Position numbers and translations under genes: made by a program. 64,000 bases of DNA from Heligmosomoides polygyrus polygyrus (taxonomy: Eukaryota > Nematoda > Chromadorea > Rhabditida > Heligmosomidae): positions 10,354,001-10,418,000 of the forward strand of contig OX377202.1 of NCBI GenBank assembly GCA_947396885.1, written 5' to 3'. The notes below the pieces were generated by a model, which made no database searches, was not told where the DNA came from, and worked only from the letters and a program-made list of their open reading frames with translations. Below, in pieces: positions 1 through 10,837 of this stretch; the first letter of the stretch is position 1; every line of letters starts with the position of its first letter.

Positions 1-54
1 ATTTTTTAGTGCCACAATAAGAGATTGGGCTAAGCCTTCGTCCAAGATGCCGCG

Positions 55-640
55 ATTTTTACAAACGAATAAAAATTGCGACGAGGCTTTCGAAGGCATG
101 GCGCGATTTCATCCTTTATTTCACTGAATGATCGCTGTCTTGTAGCACTTCACAACGGATTTAATTCATTATTTTTCTCAAGAAAAAATAAAAATTGTAT
201 AGAATTATTGTCCTCATTCGGGCAGCTGAACAAAAAAAATCAAAGAAAGTTACACCAAGATTTGATGGGCATAAAAATGTTCTAAGCTTCTTGCAGAGTC
301 TGCAGTTTCACTTGTAGGAGGCTCGCTTTGTTTTGGAAGAAAGTGGTAAGGCTCTAGGCAAATTGCTCGGCATTTTTGTCAAAGAGAATGACATCTAGGA
401 AGGTAGTTTCTCGAATCACTTCGATTTTTCTAGACTCCTAAGAAGGCGCTGGTTAACCGGATATTATGTCAGAAAGCCAAGATTCATAGAGAAACGAACG
501 TGGACTCTCATCACCGTGAATCAAGAGCGCCTTCACTTCGATTCTCGCAGAAGCAGAATGCGTGGCGCAATCCGCAACAAATGTCAGATCAATTCTTTTG
601 ACTCCTTCGAGTCCTTCAAAAATTGGCAGGGAGGCGTGCC
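55..640. repeat. Direct repeat A, copy 1
   Basis: This stretch shares scattered matching blocks in the same order with 2595-3112: CGAATAAAAATYGC, a GGCATGGCGC-like block, and finally ACTCCTTCGAGTCCTTC followed by AAAAATTGGCAGGGAGGCG. No coding signal is convincing; the small ORFs here lack family features. The two copies flank the foldback at 956-2070, so this may be the outer part of one larger composite element. Divergence is high, so exact ends are uncertain. Confidence 0.45.
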
Positions 641-955
641 CAATGCCATCGGCGCAGGGCATGCGTTGCATTTTTCCTTGTCGCAGAGTGTTTTGTTGGA
701 GTTGGTCACTGTTCCCAGCGGCCACTCGCCTCTCCCTGGTGACCACCAGTAACTGACGTCGGTGACCAATCTGCAGTAGTGATTAGCCTGCTCCACGTAT
801 TCTGGCCAGTGTGGCTAGTCGCTGGACGTCTAATGATGAGGTCGCAGAGAAGTGGGGTGGTACTGTAATTATTGACCTCACCATCACGTCATGTCTACTG
901 TCATCACTTTGTATATACCATTTTCACGACCAATTGGACGCTTTCCAAATCAAAA

Positions 956-2070
956 TGGCTCGGAGCACAGGTGAGTAGAGGGTTGACTCGTGCGAGGGAG
1001 GACAGGGGTTTGGTTCCTATGCGCTGCTGCACCCTTGCATTTCAACTGATTGGTTGAGATTTGGGGGGATTCTGACGTCCTTACCATTTTCAGACGTTTT
1101 CTGCGCACTTTTCCAGCTGTACGCTGTGGTATTCAACATGGTGATAAATGTTCAGCACCAGTGAGATACAGGTACAAAGTGCCTGTGTAGAGAATCGCGG
1201 TGTCTTCCTCCCTAGTTATGAGCACGCAATCGAAATCCAATTGAAGACGTACCCTTTCCTCCGAAACTAGAGTTCCACCCGAAAACGTTATCATGTGCCC
1301 ACTGCTTGCTTGCCTCTCCACGTCCTTCAGTTCATCTTGCGGATCCCAATCTTCCTCTTCTTCTTCCACCACTTCCAGCTGTTCGTCTTCGTCAACTTCA
1401 AGTTGACGTGCTTCGAAGTCCTTGAGTATGCTGACCATCCGTTCGGCCAGCTTGATTTCTTCCCTCGGAGATTCCTTGTCTAAAGGTGGGCCACACTTCA
1501 GCGTGAGCAGCTGGATCACCACTCGACCGTCGGCGGACATTGTTGTTGTTAGGTTCTAGAAAACCTTCAGCAGATCTCTGATTTCCAGGTGACAGGCAGA
1601 CATGAGGGAAAGGGTGTATCGATGCCGTTTAGCTTAATTTGCGGGATCTGCACACCTTGTTTCTCATTTGAACCACCTCCGACGTCACAACGTGGTCTCC
1701 TTTGGATGGTTCCGTGTAATCCGAGCAGGATGGTTTTCCCGAGGCCTTTGGTCCATGTATGGAAACAGACTATGAGGAGCATGTAGCCTTTGTACACTAC
1801 CCGTAAGGTGCACAGTGGTGCTTCATGCACTTTGTATCTGTGTATCACTGGTGCTGAACATTTATCATCATGTTGAATACCACAACGTACCGCTGGAAAA
1901 ATGCGCAGAAAACGTCTGAAAATAGTATAGACGTCAGAATCCCCCAAGAATCCAGAATCCCCCAAATCTCTACCATGCAGTTGAAATGCAAAAGTGCAGC
2001 AACGTATTAGAGCCAAACCCCTGACCTCCCTCGCATGAGTTAGCCCTCTACCCACCTGCGCTCCGAGCCA
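956..2070. mobile_element. Foldback element with about 240-bp inverted arms
   Basis: The left arm (956-1184) and right arm (about 1828-2070) are long imperfect inverted copies. TGGCTCGGAGCACAGGTG on the left answers CACCTGCGCTCCGAGCCA on the right, and similarity continues inward through the 'cagacgttttctgcgca' block to the shared CACTTTGTAYCTG. The loop of about 640 bp holds an acidic minus-strand ORF. Long terminal inverted repeats suit a Mutator-like or foldback DNA transposon, but no transposase domain was recognised, so the class is left open. Confidence 0.6.
1133..1540 (-). CDS. Unrecognised acidic 135-aa ORF inside the foldback
   Basis: This is an open frame of 135 codons starting with Met-Ser-Ala-Asp. 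Residues roughly 48-72 are very acidic, including EVVEEEEEDWD. It begins in the loop of the foldback and ends inside its left arm. I recognise no family, signal peptide or membrane segment. It could be a cargo or transposon-derived gene fragment, or a chance ORF. It is listed because it is the longest frame in the element and lies wholly within it. Confidence 0.2.
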   Translation of the reverse strand: MSADGRVVIQLLTLKCGPPLDKESPREEIKLAERMVSILKDFEARQLEVDEDEQLEVVEEEEEDWDPQDELKDVERQASSGHMITFSGGTLVSEERVRLQLDFDCVLITREEDTAILYTGTLYLYLTGAEHLSPC

Positions 2071-2594
2071 CTGGAAGCAGACGCATCACGGGCGTACAAG
2101 ACACCCAGACGCGTGCTGCGATGTATCCCATTGTGACCTCCTACTCCTTGGGTTTAACGACTTGGCAAAAAATAAACACATTTTCAAACCAATTGAGGGA
2201 TGAGGATTCTCCCTATATGACTCGCTCCCCACGTTCAGACATACGCTTCAGACCTTCCCTTGTGAAATAGAATTTTTTTCTGTTCAAGAAAAATTTGGTA
2301 GAACTTTCTTTGAAACTTTTAAGTTCAGCTTCCTCAACATGTGTAGTATTTTTATAAAAATTCTATTTTTTGAAAAAATAGTAAATTAAATTTTGTTTCG
2401 AAGCGCAACAAGGCGGCAATCAAGTAGTGCATTAAAAGACTGGATCGCACCATGCACTTGAAAAGCAAGTCGCAATGTTTATTTGAATGATAGTGTAAAT
2501 ACTGCTTACATGCAGCAATCTGTGTTTTTACAATTATTCATGTTGCACCGCTCGCAGGTGTGAAACTTCATCCAGACAGAAAGTTTGCTATCAA

Positions 2595-3112
2595 TCGAAT
2601 AAAAATCGCAAAGTTTCGAACGGAGCATGGCGCAATCTTTGTTTTAAGAATGGTTTCAAGTAGGCCGCTTGCCTGCTCTTCAAAGCAAGTTTTAAATCAT
2701 TGTTTTTATTTCGAAAAATAAAATTTTCATTAAATTTCAAATTATGTGTTTTGTTGTTGGAAAGTGAACTAAAACTTCAAAGAAAGTTATACTGAAATTT
2801 TTCTTGAACAAAAAATTATTCTGACATTTTTGTAAAGTCTCTAATTTAATGTAGAAGAAGCTCGTTTCGATTTAGAAGAGTCCGCTCTGATTTGAAAAGT
2901 CTTAGGTTAGCTTAGAAGTCCAATTTGAAGTGAAGCGCGTCTGATTTGATTTGAAAAGTGTCCAATTTGGTTTGAAAAGTGTCCAGTTCGACGTGAAAAT
3001 GGTATATATCAATGGTAAAGAATCCCCCTCCGGGCAGTAGTCCCCAGGTGATCACCTCCACGTCGACTCCTTCGAGTCCTTCAAAAATTGGCAGGGAGGC
3101 GGCACCGCTAGC
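2595..3112. repeat. Direct repeat A, copy 2
   Basis: Second copy of the blocks described at 55-640, ending in the same ACTCCTTCGAGTCCTTC motif. It also carries the inverse of the 906-955 segment: GGTATATATC near 3001-3010 answers TATATACC near 912-919. Inside are two near-repeats of 'tttgaaaagtgtcca'. No gene was seen. The preceding 2090-2590 stretch is AT-rich and featureless. Confidence 0.4.
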
Positions 3113-3294
3113 CATTGGCTAGACCACTACGAGTGCGACATCAGGGTGCGGGTGCCCATTCTTCGAACTACATACTGGAGTCCACGACTCCAGCAGCCCC
3201 TCGCCGGTCCCTGGAAACCGCTGAAGACCACCTCATCCGTACAGTGTCCCACTGATATCGTTCGTCGTATATCGTGCGTCTTTAGAAAAACGGT

Positions 3295-4166
3295 CTCTAG
3301 CCTTTAGTCGGCAGAGAAGACCAGATGATTCTTTGCCGATGATAATCACCATACAATCAATCTGTAGGTGCGGTCGATTGACCTAACGGTCTTGTCACCT
3401 CAGAATTACTGTCCATGTTGTCCCTACCAGCAACAGCACATCTTCAGGGCAGATTGCGCTGCTCTTCACGCATTTAGGCGCTAATTGCCATAGTCAAGTG
3501 ACATACAACCACTTCTAACTTACGATGACGATGCATAATCTCGATCTACACCTAAAAAAGACCCACAGATCTTGGCCAAAGTCTTAAGGATTGGGGAGAA
3601 TAGCTCTTTTTAAGCGATGTAATCGGGGCTGTTTGACCTGGGCGGGAGCTCGAGCGGACGCCAGCGGCGTCTCCCTCCGTCCCTGTAGTGTGCCAGAGTG
3701 CTCCAATTGATCCTTCTCACTTCTCCTGTATCAGCAAGATTTATGTAGAGAATCGGAACTTGCTGTTAGAGCATCGTATCGCATGCTGTCAATCAAATCG
3801 TGCTCCTGTGTTTGGAAAAAGAGTAGTCTGGATCGGTTTAGGAGCTACGAAGAGCTCATATGGTTAGATGTTCGTCTCTATTCTCTGGCATTGCTCTTTT
3901 GGTAATGTCGACCTTCTACACACCAAATTTTATTCGTTTTTGATAAATAACAATAGAAAATTTCGAAGAGGAGGTCGTCTGATTGGTTTCGGAGCAATCA
4001 TAGTGATGCGAAGTTTATTTGGGAGGCTTGGATGTCAGTCATGTCTGCCAGGGATTGTTGTTCGATGACTGCGTCGCGTTCAGAAGAGGACAAATACCTT
4101 GCGAACACAACATGAAACCAAAGCGCATTACTGTTGTGGCAGACGTCTCACCTGATTTTTCACTGC
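3295..4166. repeat. Tandem repeat unit 1 (about 870 bp)
   Basis: Begins CTCTAGCC with TAGTCGGCAG following and is repeated from 4167 onward in the same orientation. Shared blocks include GGGGCTGTTTGACCTGGGCGG, split here as GGGGCTGTTTGACC and TGGGCGG; GCTCGAG followed by GGACGCCAGCGGCGTCTCC; and a block ending TTCGGAGCAATCAT. No coding region was recognised. It is probably an unclassified transposon or satellite-like duplication. Confidence 0.6.
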
Positions 4167-4376
4167 CTCTAGCCACTAGTCGGCAGTGAAGAATAGACGA
4201 CTCTAAGCCGATGGTAATCACTGCGTAATCAACTCGGCTTACGGTAGGTGCTCTATGGGCGGATGATTGACCTAATGGCCATGTCCCCTCAGAATTATTC
4301 TCTATGTTGTCTCCATCAGCTGTATAGTTGAGCCCGAATAAATAATAATAATAAGCCCGAATATGTAATTCTGTTA

Positions 4377-5272
4377 GGGTGGGCCAAAGTAATGAGACTC
4401 TCCATGCCGTGCCCATATATGTCGTCACTGGAGTCCGGTTTCGTGCTTCTCGTATTTGTATGCTTGTATGCTACTTACTGAAGGCCACCTGAGAAGTGAC
4501 CACTTTAGCGCTTTCCAGAAGCATGCCAAAACTCCGGTCTGTCTCATGCCGAAGCCCCAGTCTGACAAGTCGACCTATATCGCGCAAATCTCGCCCATTT
4601 CCCAACCCCGAGCAGCCTGGGCTCAATATTCACGCACGATGAGAAGCACGTCTTCTACCTTAACCCTGCCAAGCAGCGGGTCTGGGTGAAACCTGGTGAC
4701 CTGTTACCGACCTTCTTTCTGAGGGATGATCACGGCGAGAAGCACCTTCTGAACTTTTGAGTCTGCTCCCATGGACCGGTATACTGGAAGCTGTTTTCCA
4801 AAAGCACGACGATAGACTCCAAGGCCATGGTGAACGAAATAGAAGAGATGGACCGGCGACTCGCACTTATTCGGTCTCAGCTCTTCAAGAAGGTCCTCCT
4901 CTTCAACGACGCCGCACTCCATCGGGAACAAGTGACACGGATAAGCTTGCGCAGCTGGGCTACGTTCACATGCTTCAACCACCGCATTCGCCAGACATCT
5001 CTCCATGCGACTATCACCACTTCTTGAGCCTATAGGACTTCATGGTCGGAAGGGACACGAGAACCCAAGCAGTCCTTGACAACCACATCGAGCAGTTGAT
5101 CAACACTAGGCCGAAGCAGTTCTGGAAGGATGGGATCAGGAAGTTGGCTGAGCGATGGAAGGAAGTCATTGACTTTAATGGCGAATACATTCCTCAAAAT
5201 CGCTGATTTGTAATTGAGTTACAAAGAGATAAAGAAATTTGTTGAATTTGTCTCATCACTTTTGGCCCACCC
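4377..5272 (+). mobile_element. Internally deleted mariner (896 bp) with TA target duplication
   Basis: The ends are inverted: GGGTGGGCCAAAGTAATGAG on the left, and CTCATCACTTTTGGCCCACCC as two halves CTCATCACTT and TTGGCCCACCC on the right, each next to TA (4375-4376, 5273-5274). Plus-strand fragments in changing frames give mariner motifs: DEKHVFYLN near 4650, LLFNDAALH near 4890 (second Asp region), and LGYVHMLQPPHSPDISPCDY near 4960-5010 (third Asp region). The N-terminal DNA-binding part is largely missing and stops interrupt the frame, so this copy is dead. Confidence 0.8.
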
Positions 5273-5400
5273 TAATATTCGAATTCGAATATTCATATTC
5301 GAACGTTCGAAAAAACGCGATTTTCAAATGTATTCGAATTCGAATGCTCGAAAATCGTCGCTGTTCGAATATATTCGGATATTCGAAAATTTTGGGGAGC
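5273..5400. repeat. ATTCGAA motif island
   Basis: About 125 bp made almost only of overlapping ATTCGAA and ATATTCG words, some forming nested palindromes such as ATTCGAATTCGAAT. It abuts the right end of the deleted mariner and is absent from the equivalent place in unit 1. Confidence 0.6.
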
Positions 5401-5620
5401 ACTACTATAATCAGCAGCAGCATCTCTTCAGGGCATCTTCACTAATTTAAGCGCTAATTGGCATAGTTAAGTGGCTTGCATCTGTGGTAAGTTACGGTGA
5501 CGATGCATAATCTCGACCTACACCTAAAAAAGACTCACATATCTTGGCCAAAGTTTTAAGGATTGGAGAGAATAGCTATTTTTAAGGGATGTAATCGGGG
5601 CTGTTTGACCTGGGCGGTAG

Positions 5621-5850
5621 ACATGGGATCCGAATCATGCATTTTCGGATATCCGGCCGGATTTATCCGGTTTCGGATTATCCGAAATCCGGCTCGGCCG
5701 AAAATGGCGCTATCTGAATCATCCGAAGATCCGGGGTTTTCGAAATTGCCCTCATCTGAATCATCCGAAGATCCGGGCTTTGAAAAAATGGCCTACCCGA
5801 ATCATCCGATTATCCGGAAAATCGGTGTCGGATCCAATTTCTACTGGGCG
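5621..5850. repeat. ATCCGAA motif island inserted in the tandem unit
   Basis: About 230 bp built from ATCCGAA, ATCCGG and CGGAT words. The unit 1 sequence reads straight through TGGGCGG at this place; here TGGGCGG occurs on both sides, which looks like a 7-bp target duplication. The composition resembles the ATTCGAA island but with a different core word. Confidence 0.55.
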
Positions 5851-6849
5851 GGAGCTCGAGTGGACGCCAGCGGCGTCTCCATTCGTTCCTGTAGCGTGCC
5901 AGAATGCTCCATTTTATCTTTCTCACTTCTTCTGTATCAGAAAGGTTCCTGTGGAGAATCGAAACTCGCTGTTGGAGCATCGTGTCGCGTGCTGTTTTTA
6001 GAAGGTGCTCCTGTATTTGGAAAACGGATTGTCTGGATAGTTTTAAGAGCTACAAAGTGCTTCTATGGTAAGATGTTCGTCTCTGTTCTCTGGTCTTGCT
6101 CTTTTGGTAATGTCGAACATCTACACAACAAATTTTATTCGCTTTTGATAAATAACAACAGAAAATTTTGCAAAGGAAGTCGTCTGATTGGTTTCGGAGC
6201 AATCATTGTGACGCGACGTTTATTTGGGACGCTTAGGTGTCAGTCGTGTCTGCGAGGGATTGTTGTTCGATTGCTGCGTCGCGTCCGGAAGAGGACAAAC
6301 ACCTGTACGAATACAGCTTGGAACCAAAGCACATCGCTCATTGTGGCAAATGTCTCACCTGATTTTTCACAAATCCAAGTTAGATATGCTCGCACGTCTG
6401 TGAAATAATCCGAACTCGGCGTATTATTTATGGCCATCTTAGGAAGTAGATAATCTTGAAATTTGAACAATGCTTCATCACAACGGTATGGGCTTATAAA
6501 GTGTTAGGTTGTCGGGTTATAAATGTCGTTTTTGCTCGAAAAGAAATTTCGCTACAAGAAAATAATGACCGTATCTTAATACAAGAGGTAATCTCCACTA
6601 TTATCAATGAAACGGTTCCTGAATTTTTTCTCCGCCAAGGTGTGCTGCATCGACCGGAGAATATGGTAGCCTGATGGCACAAGGCCATGCCTATAAAACG
6701 GGTGAGGCAGAAGTTCTCAGTACCACTCCTCAATTTTTGCAGCGTGATATTTGCGGTATGTGGTCCGGGCCCCGTGTCATTGAGGAATTTCACAGTTGCC
6801 CTGTTCACTCCTTGTTGACGCAGTGCTTGGTCTACACCAGGGGTGCACA

Positions 6850-6970
6850 AGAACTTATGTGTGTTACATTTTTTAGCGATTTTTTAAGAGAAAATTTTCG
6901 TTAAATTTCCGGTAAATCGTTAAATTTCTTTAAAAGTAGAATTAACTGCAAACTACCACTTAAAATGAAA
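6850..6970. repeat. CGTTAAAT motif island beside a hAT-like terminus
   Basis: Repeats of CGTTAAAT and relatives follow CAGGGGTGCACAAGAAC at about 6839-6855, which resembles a hAT-type terminus (CAGNGGTG). A second island with the same word is at about 10655-10775. The mariner at 6976 lies immediately downstream, so the other end of this element may have been displaced. The class assignment is tentative. Confidence 0.35.
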
Positions 6971-6975
6971 ATATA

Positions 6976-8246
6976 TTAGGTTGGTGCATAAGTTCTCGGA
7001 CATTTGATCCCTCCTGAATTGAAAGCGCATTTTCCCGCCAAATTTCTCATATGTATCAACGCGTAAATGGTCGATCGATAGAGAAAGGAAAGGGCTACAA
7101 AACTGTTCCTAACATTTACTTCTGCGTTGTTAACGTCGGTTATTATGGCTAAGCAATTCATATCAACTGAGACGCATATTCGGCACGTCATGTTATTCCT
7201 GCATCAATCTGGCCTCAATGCCAACGAATCGTATCGTCGCCTAAAGGATTACAACGAGAGTGCTCCTGCTCGAAGTACTGTGTACCAGCGGTTCTCGAAG
7301 TTTGCAGTTGGTGAATTCTCCGTTGAAGATAATGGACGAGAAGGGCGCCCGATGACACTGGATTTGGATGGCCTCCGAAGGAGAGTGGAAGCGGACCCAT
7401 ACCAAACCACTCGCGAACTGTCAAGCACTCTTGGTGTTAGTCACTCAACAGTCGTTCGAGGATTGAAGTCGATTGGCAAGGTGCAAAAATTGGGTCACTG
7501 GGTACCTCACGACTTGACACAACATGACATGGATCGCAGAGCCGATGTCGCTCTGTCTTTCCTTACGCTCAGACGTACCCACGGATGGCTGTACAACCTT
7601 GTCACCGGGGATGAGAAGTGGATACTCTACTCTAATTATCACCGGCGCGCACAGTGGGTTTACGCAACTGGAGAGGCAGAGGAGGTTCCGAAACCTGACC
7701 TTCACGTGAAAAAGATGATGCTATGCATTTGGTGGAGTGTTCTTGGCGTAGAGTACTGGTAGTTGCTCGACGAAGGGATAACAGTGTCGGCAGAGGTTTA
7801 CATCAACCAACTGAGGAAGTTGAGGGCCCACCTTCAAACCACACCAGGAGAGCAAGTGAAGATGTATTTTCAACACGACAACGCTAAACCGCATATTGCT
7901 AGAGAGACGGCGGCTGAGTCGGCGGACTACGGATGGACCGTTCTTCCACATCCGCCTTACTCTCCAGATCTCGCTCCTTCTGATTATCATTTGTTTTCAA
8001 GCCTTCAACGCCATTTGGACGGCCAGCAATTTAGGAACCGAGAGGATGTCAAGGAGGCACTGCTCACATTTTTCGAATCACAACCGGTCACGTTTGGAGA
8101 AAAGGCATCCATGACTTACCAGCACGTTGGCGAAAGATAATTTATGTAAAGGGTGGTCACTTCAAATGATTTGATATTGTTGTTCGTATGTTGTGATAAT
8201 AAATATTTCATGCCCCAAAGGTCCGGAAACTTATGCATAAACCTAA
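6976..8246 (+). mobile_element. Near-intact mariner transposon (1271 bp)
   Basis: TTAGGTTGGTGCATAAGTTC on the left answers AACTTATGCATAAACCTAA on the right, with flanking TA at 6974-6975 and 8247-8248. Length and terminal sequence are those of a full mariner element. The transposase frame inside (7145-8140) is broken by one stop only, so this is a young copy. It sits directly next to a CGTTAAAT island. Confidence 0.93.
7145..8140 (+). pseudogene. Mariner transposase with a single in-frame TAG
   Basis: The transposase cuts and pastes the element by binding its terminal repeats. The frame starts at MAKQFISTETH (7145), has an N-terminal helix-turn-helix region with a GRP-type linker around residue 65, the WVPHDL motif, then the DD34D triad: first Asp in VTGDEKWILY, second in HDNAKPH, third in YSPDLAPSDYHLF. 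Length is about 331 codons, close to the family's 345. A TAG at 7760-7762 interrupts the frame between the first and second Asp, just after EYW; the rest is in the same frame. An upstream in-frame ATG at 7127 is less likely because residue 1 at 7145 fits the family start better. Confidence 0.9.
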
Positions 8247-8369
8247 TATGTTCCAACATCAACAGGTCGACAACTAAATTTAAGGAATGGAGTATAACAC
8301 TACAGTGTAAAGGAAAAACAAAAGTGCGTAAAATTGATAAAATAGAATAAAGAAAGGAACAAGGAATTG

Positions 8370-8414
8370 GTTTGGCCTTCGTTTCGCACGGGCCCTTAGA
8401 CGAAGGCCAAACTA
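8370..8414. repeat. Short perfect hairpin
   Basis: GTTTGGCCTTCGT pairs with ACGAAGGCCAAAC across a loop of about 20 bases, a compact hairpin in otherwise AT-rich sequence. It may be a minimal MITE. No target duplication was recognised. The remainder of 8250-8770 is AT-rich with no other feature seen. Confidence 0.5.
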
Positions 8415-8774
8415 ACCTTAGTCTTCCTCCCCCCTGTGCTGCAAGTAATTTAAAGATTTAAAAGTAACTAACTAATACTAAGGGATAAGGGAGCTATGAA
8501 AAACAGTTTATAATGGAGTCGTTTTTATTAATCTTATTGACACTTATATCATATTTATACTGAATAAACTTGTTTTTATAAATGCGTCTGAAAAACGATT
8601 TGTTGAAGATCTGATCACTATAACCTGCCATTTTGAGTTGTGTTTTGGTTAACAGTATTCTATGCACGAAGTCTTCTTTTTTGGTGCAGGTTCGTGCGAT
8701 CCTTAATATTTCCGTATAAATCGTAGAGCTTTTGACAGTAATGGATAGATTAGTTTCTGCGTGTGGGAATCTTT

Positions 8775-9185
8775 TTATTTGAACTGAAAGGCATCTGTTT
8801 TATTGAATAATTTTGTATAAATTTTATCATTTACAGTATATATTTGTAGATCCAGATAGTTACATAGTTTTTCGCTGCAATGGGTAGTTTCTAAAGATAG
8901 GATATTGTCATAAATAGATATTAAAGTGTTATAAACATTCATCATCAAAACAAACAATTCATCATCAACAAAGTAAGGACAGCAAAATAAACCGGCTCTC
9001 AGCAACAAATCATCTTCAGGGTGTGAAAGAAGAATAGGTACGGGAACTAACGTCAAGAGAACGGTACTTAGTGGGCTGAGTAAGTTAGACCAGACAGATC
9101 CCGGAATTCTCCTCTTTCTTAGTTCTTCGCGAAACCGTTTTGTGTGACTGTTCAGCGAGCGTGTGCAATCTCGGTACGGGCACAA
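8775..9185 (-). pseudogene. Reverse-transcriptase fragment, possibly Penelope-like
   Basis: A minus-strand frame contains YFVDDELFVLMM, which looks like the catalytic D-D box of a reverse transcriptase, followed about 35 residues later by NYLDLQI and IYTKLFNKTDAF. The YLDLxI ... lYxKxD pattern after the DD box is seen in Penelope-like and related RTs. The first 50 residues (RDCTRSLNSHTKRFREEL) are not recognised. The copy is truncated at both ends. Family call is uncertain; a retron- or LINE-type RT cannot be ruled out. Confidence 0.45.
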
Positions 9186-9240
9186 GCCTCTAGTACAGAA
9201 AGAATTAATAAAAATACAAGTAAAAGGCTATAAGTGTTAA

Positions 9241-9380
9241 CACGTTGTCGAACGCATGATTTTCGCGCACCTGGTGCGTGGGACCAATCGATTTTTTGCA
9301 ACGTCAGGCTGTGATACGACATCGTCTCACGCTATCCCGCGCGGCCGAAAGGGTGTGACACGGACACGGTCGTCAACGTG
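9241..9380. mobile_element. piggyBac-like MITE (140 bp) with TTAA target sites
   Basis: CACGTTGTCGAACGC on the left is answered by CGGTCGTCAACGTG on the right, and both ends are flanked by TTAA (9237-9240 and 9381-9384). TTAA duplication is the hallmark of piggyBac-type insertion. There is no coding capacity. Confidence 0.6.
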
Positions 9381-9489
9381 TTAACGTTCAGGAAAAGTAG
9401 CTTTCCAACATTTTTTGTTGATATCGTTTCTATCAAATCATTTAAAATACGCTACCACAGAAAACGTTCTCTTCTTCTAAATTGGTTCA

Positions 9490-10395
9490 GGTGGTGAGTA
9501 AAAGTGTTTTGGGATAAGCAATGCCATTTGAGGATAGGCGTATATTACGTGAAAGGTGATGAGACGGGTATCAAATGGAGCAGGACACAACGCTTAACAG
9601 ACCCCAATTTCGCAGACGATGTAGCCATCATAGCCGAGAACAACGGTTTACTGCAGCAGGCGACTACAAACCTCGCGAACGAAGCCAAGAAAATTGGACT
9701 ACGATTAAACCTGGACAAATCGAAAGTGATGAGCATAGGGAGAACAGATATGAACGTAGATATCAACGTCGAGACATCACAGCTTGAAACTGTCCAGAAG
9801 TTCACATGTCTTGAAAGTCCCGTGTCATGCGACGGGAATGCGGAATCAGAAATACTAACGAGGATTGTAAAGGCTGCATCTGTGTTTCGAAAGCTTGGTC
9901 CAATCTGGAGCTTACCGTCAATCGCGTCGAAGATAAAATTGCGGCTTTACCACTCAATTGTAGTCCCGATTGTTGCCTACGCGAGTGAAACATGGGCCAT
10001 GTCTATGAAGTGCGCCAAAAAGCTAAACGCCTTGCACCAAAGATGTCTTCGACGGATATTGAGAGTACAATATACGAACCGTGTGACTAACTGTGAAGTC
10101 TTAAACCGGAGCGGTTCAAGTAGTCTTTCTGCATTAATCGCGCAAAGAGGTCTACGCCTCGCAGGACACGTAATGCGAATGCCCGAGTACGGATTTCCTC
10201 GAGTAGCCATGTATTGGATTCCTGAAGATGGTAGCAGAGCGCGCGGTCATCCGAGAAACACATGGAGGCGAAACATTCGAAAAGGACCTTAAACTACTAA
10301 ATATTTCCAGAGACGAAGGTGAAGAGTTGGCACAAGACAGATATCAATGGAGAAGTCTCGTCGCCCGATATGTCCGGCAGCATGGGAGGAACTAA
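9490..10395 (+). pseudogene. 3' end of a non-LTR retrotransposon reverse transcriptase
   Basis: The ORF at 9504-10292 begins within the RT palm and contains NFADDVAIIAE (catalytic box with Asp-Asp), then GLRLNLDKSKVMSIG (the following RT motif), then SETWAMS and the C-terminal signatures RCLRRILRVQY, RLAGHVMRMP and RGHPRNTWRR. These are typical of endonuclease-RT LINEs. A frameshift near 10287 cuts the frame, and the following part (residues like EELAQDRYQWRSLVA) continues to about 10395. The 5' two thirds are missing, as usual for 5'-truncated LINE copies. A short TAAGTAAGT-like tail follows at about 10405. Confidence 0.85.
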
Positions 10396-10654
10396 AACTA
10401 AGTCTAAGTAAGTACATCACGTAAGGGTCAAACCAGTATCTTTGTGGACTCGTTCTTGACTCGTGCTTGACAGCTCAGCGGAAAACTTTTCTAGCTCCAA
10501 AACACATTAGTTCCAAAAATTCAAATAGAAGATGTGAAAATATCATGAAAACATTGAAATATTGTAGCCGATTCCAATAGTTCATCAGGAATACTACTGA
10601 TCGGAAGGATGAGTCCTACAATATTGGTGAAGATTAAAGGGGAAGTGAAAAGCT

Positions 10655-10775
10655 TGCTGAGAAAAAAGTCCGTTAAAAATTCCGTTAAATTTTTAAAAAT
10701 TTCCGTTAAGTCGTTAGGCCAGATTTTAACTAAAAATGCCGTTAATTCGTTAAATTCGTTAAATCGTTAACCCTT
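10655..10775. repeat. Second CGTTAAAT motif island
   Basis: Repeats of CGTTAAAT, CCGTTAA and TCGTTAA words, like 6850-6970. It stands between the LINE fragment and a mariner fragment. The 10400-10655 stretch before it shows no feature. Confidence 0.5.
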
Positions 10776-10837
10776 AAATGTGTCAATTATTCTTATTCAC
10801 ACGACTCTATTATTCTTTTGTAAAAGTCTCTCGTAAC

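Larger units (their letters stand above)
4167..6385. repeat. Tandem repeat unit 2, enlarged by three insertions
   Basis: Same unit as 3295-4166, enlarged to about 2.2 kb by a deleted mariner (4377-5272), an ATTCGAA-type island (about 5273-5400) and an ATCCGAA-type island (about 5621-5850). Comparison with unit 1 shows the uninterrupted sequence at each point, which dates all three insertions after the duplication. The long plus-strand ORF around 5563-6408 runs across repeat and insertion and is not considered a gene. Confidence 0.6.

Noticed and set aside
5563..6408. 281-codon plus-strand ORF
   Set aside because: It runs through a repeat unit and the ATCCGAA island, is absent in frame from the sister unit, and shows no domain.
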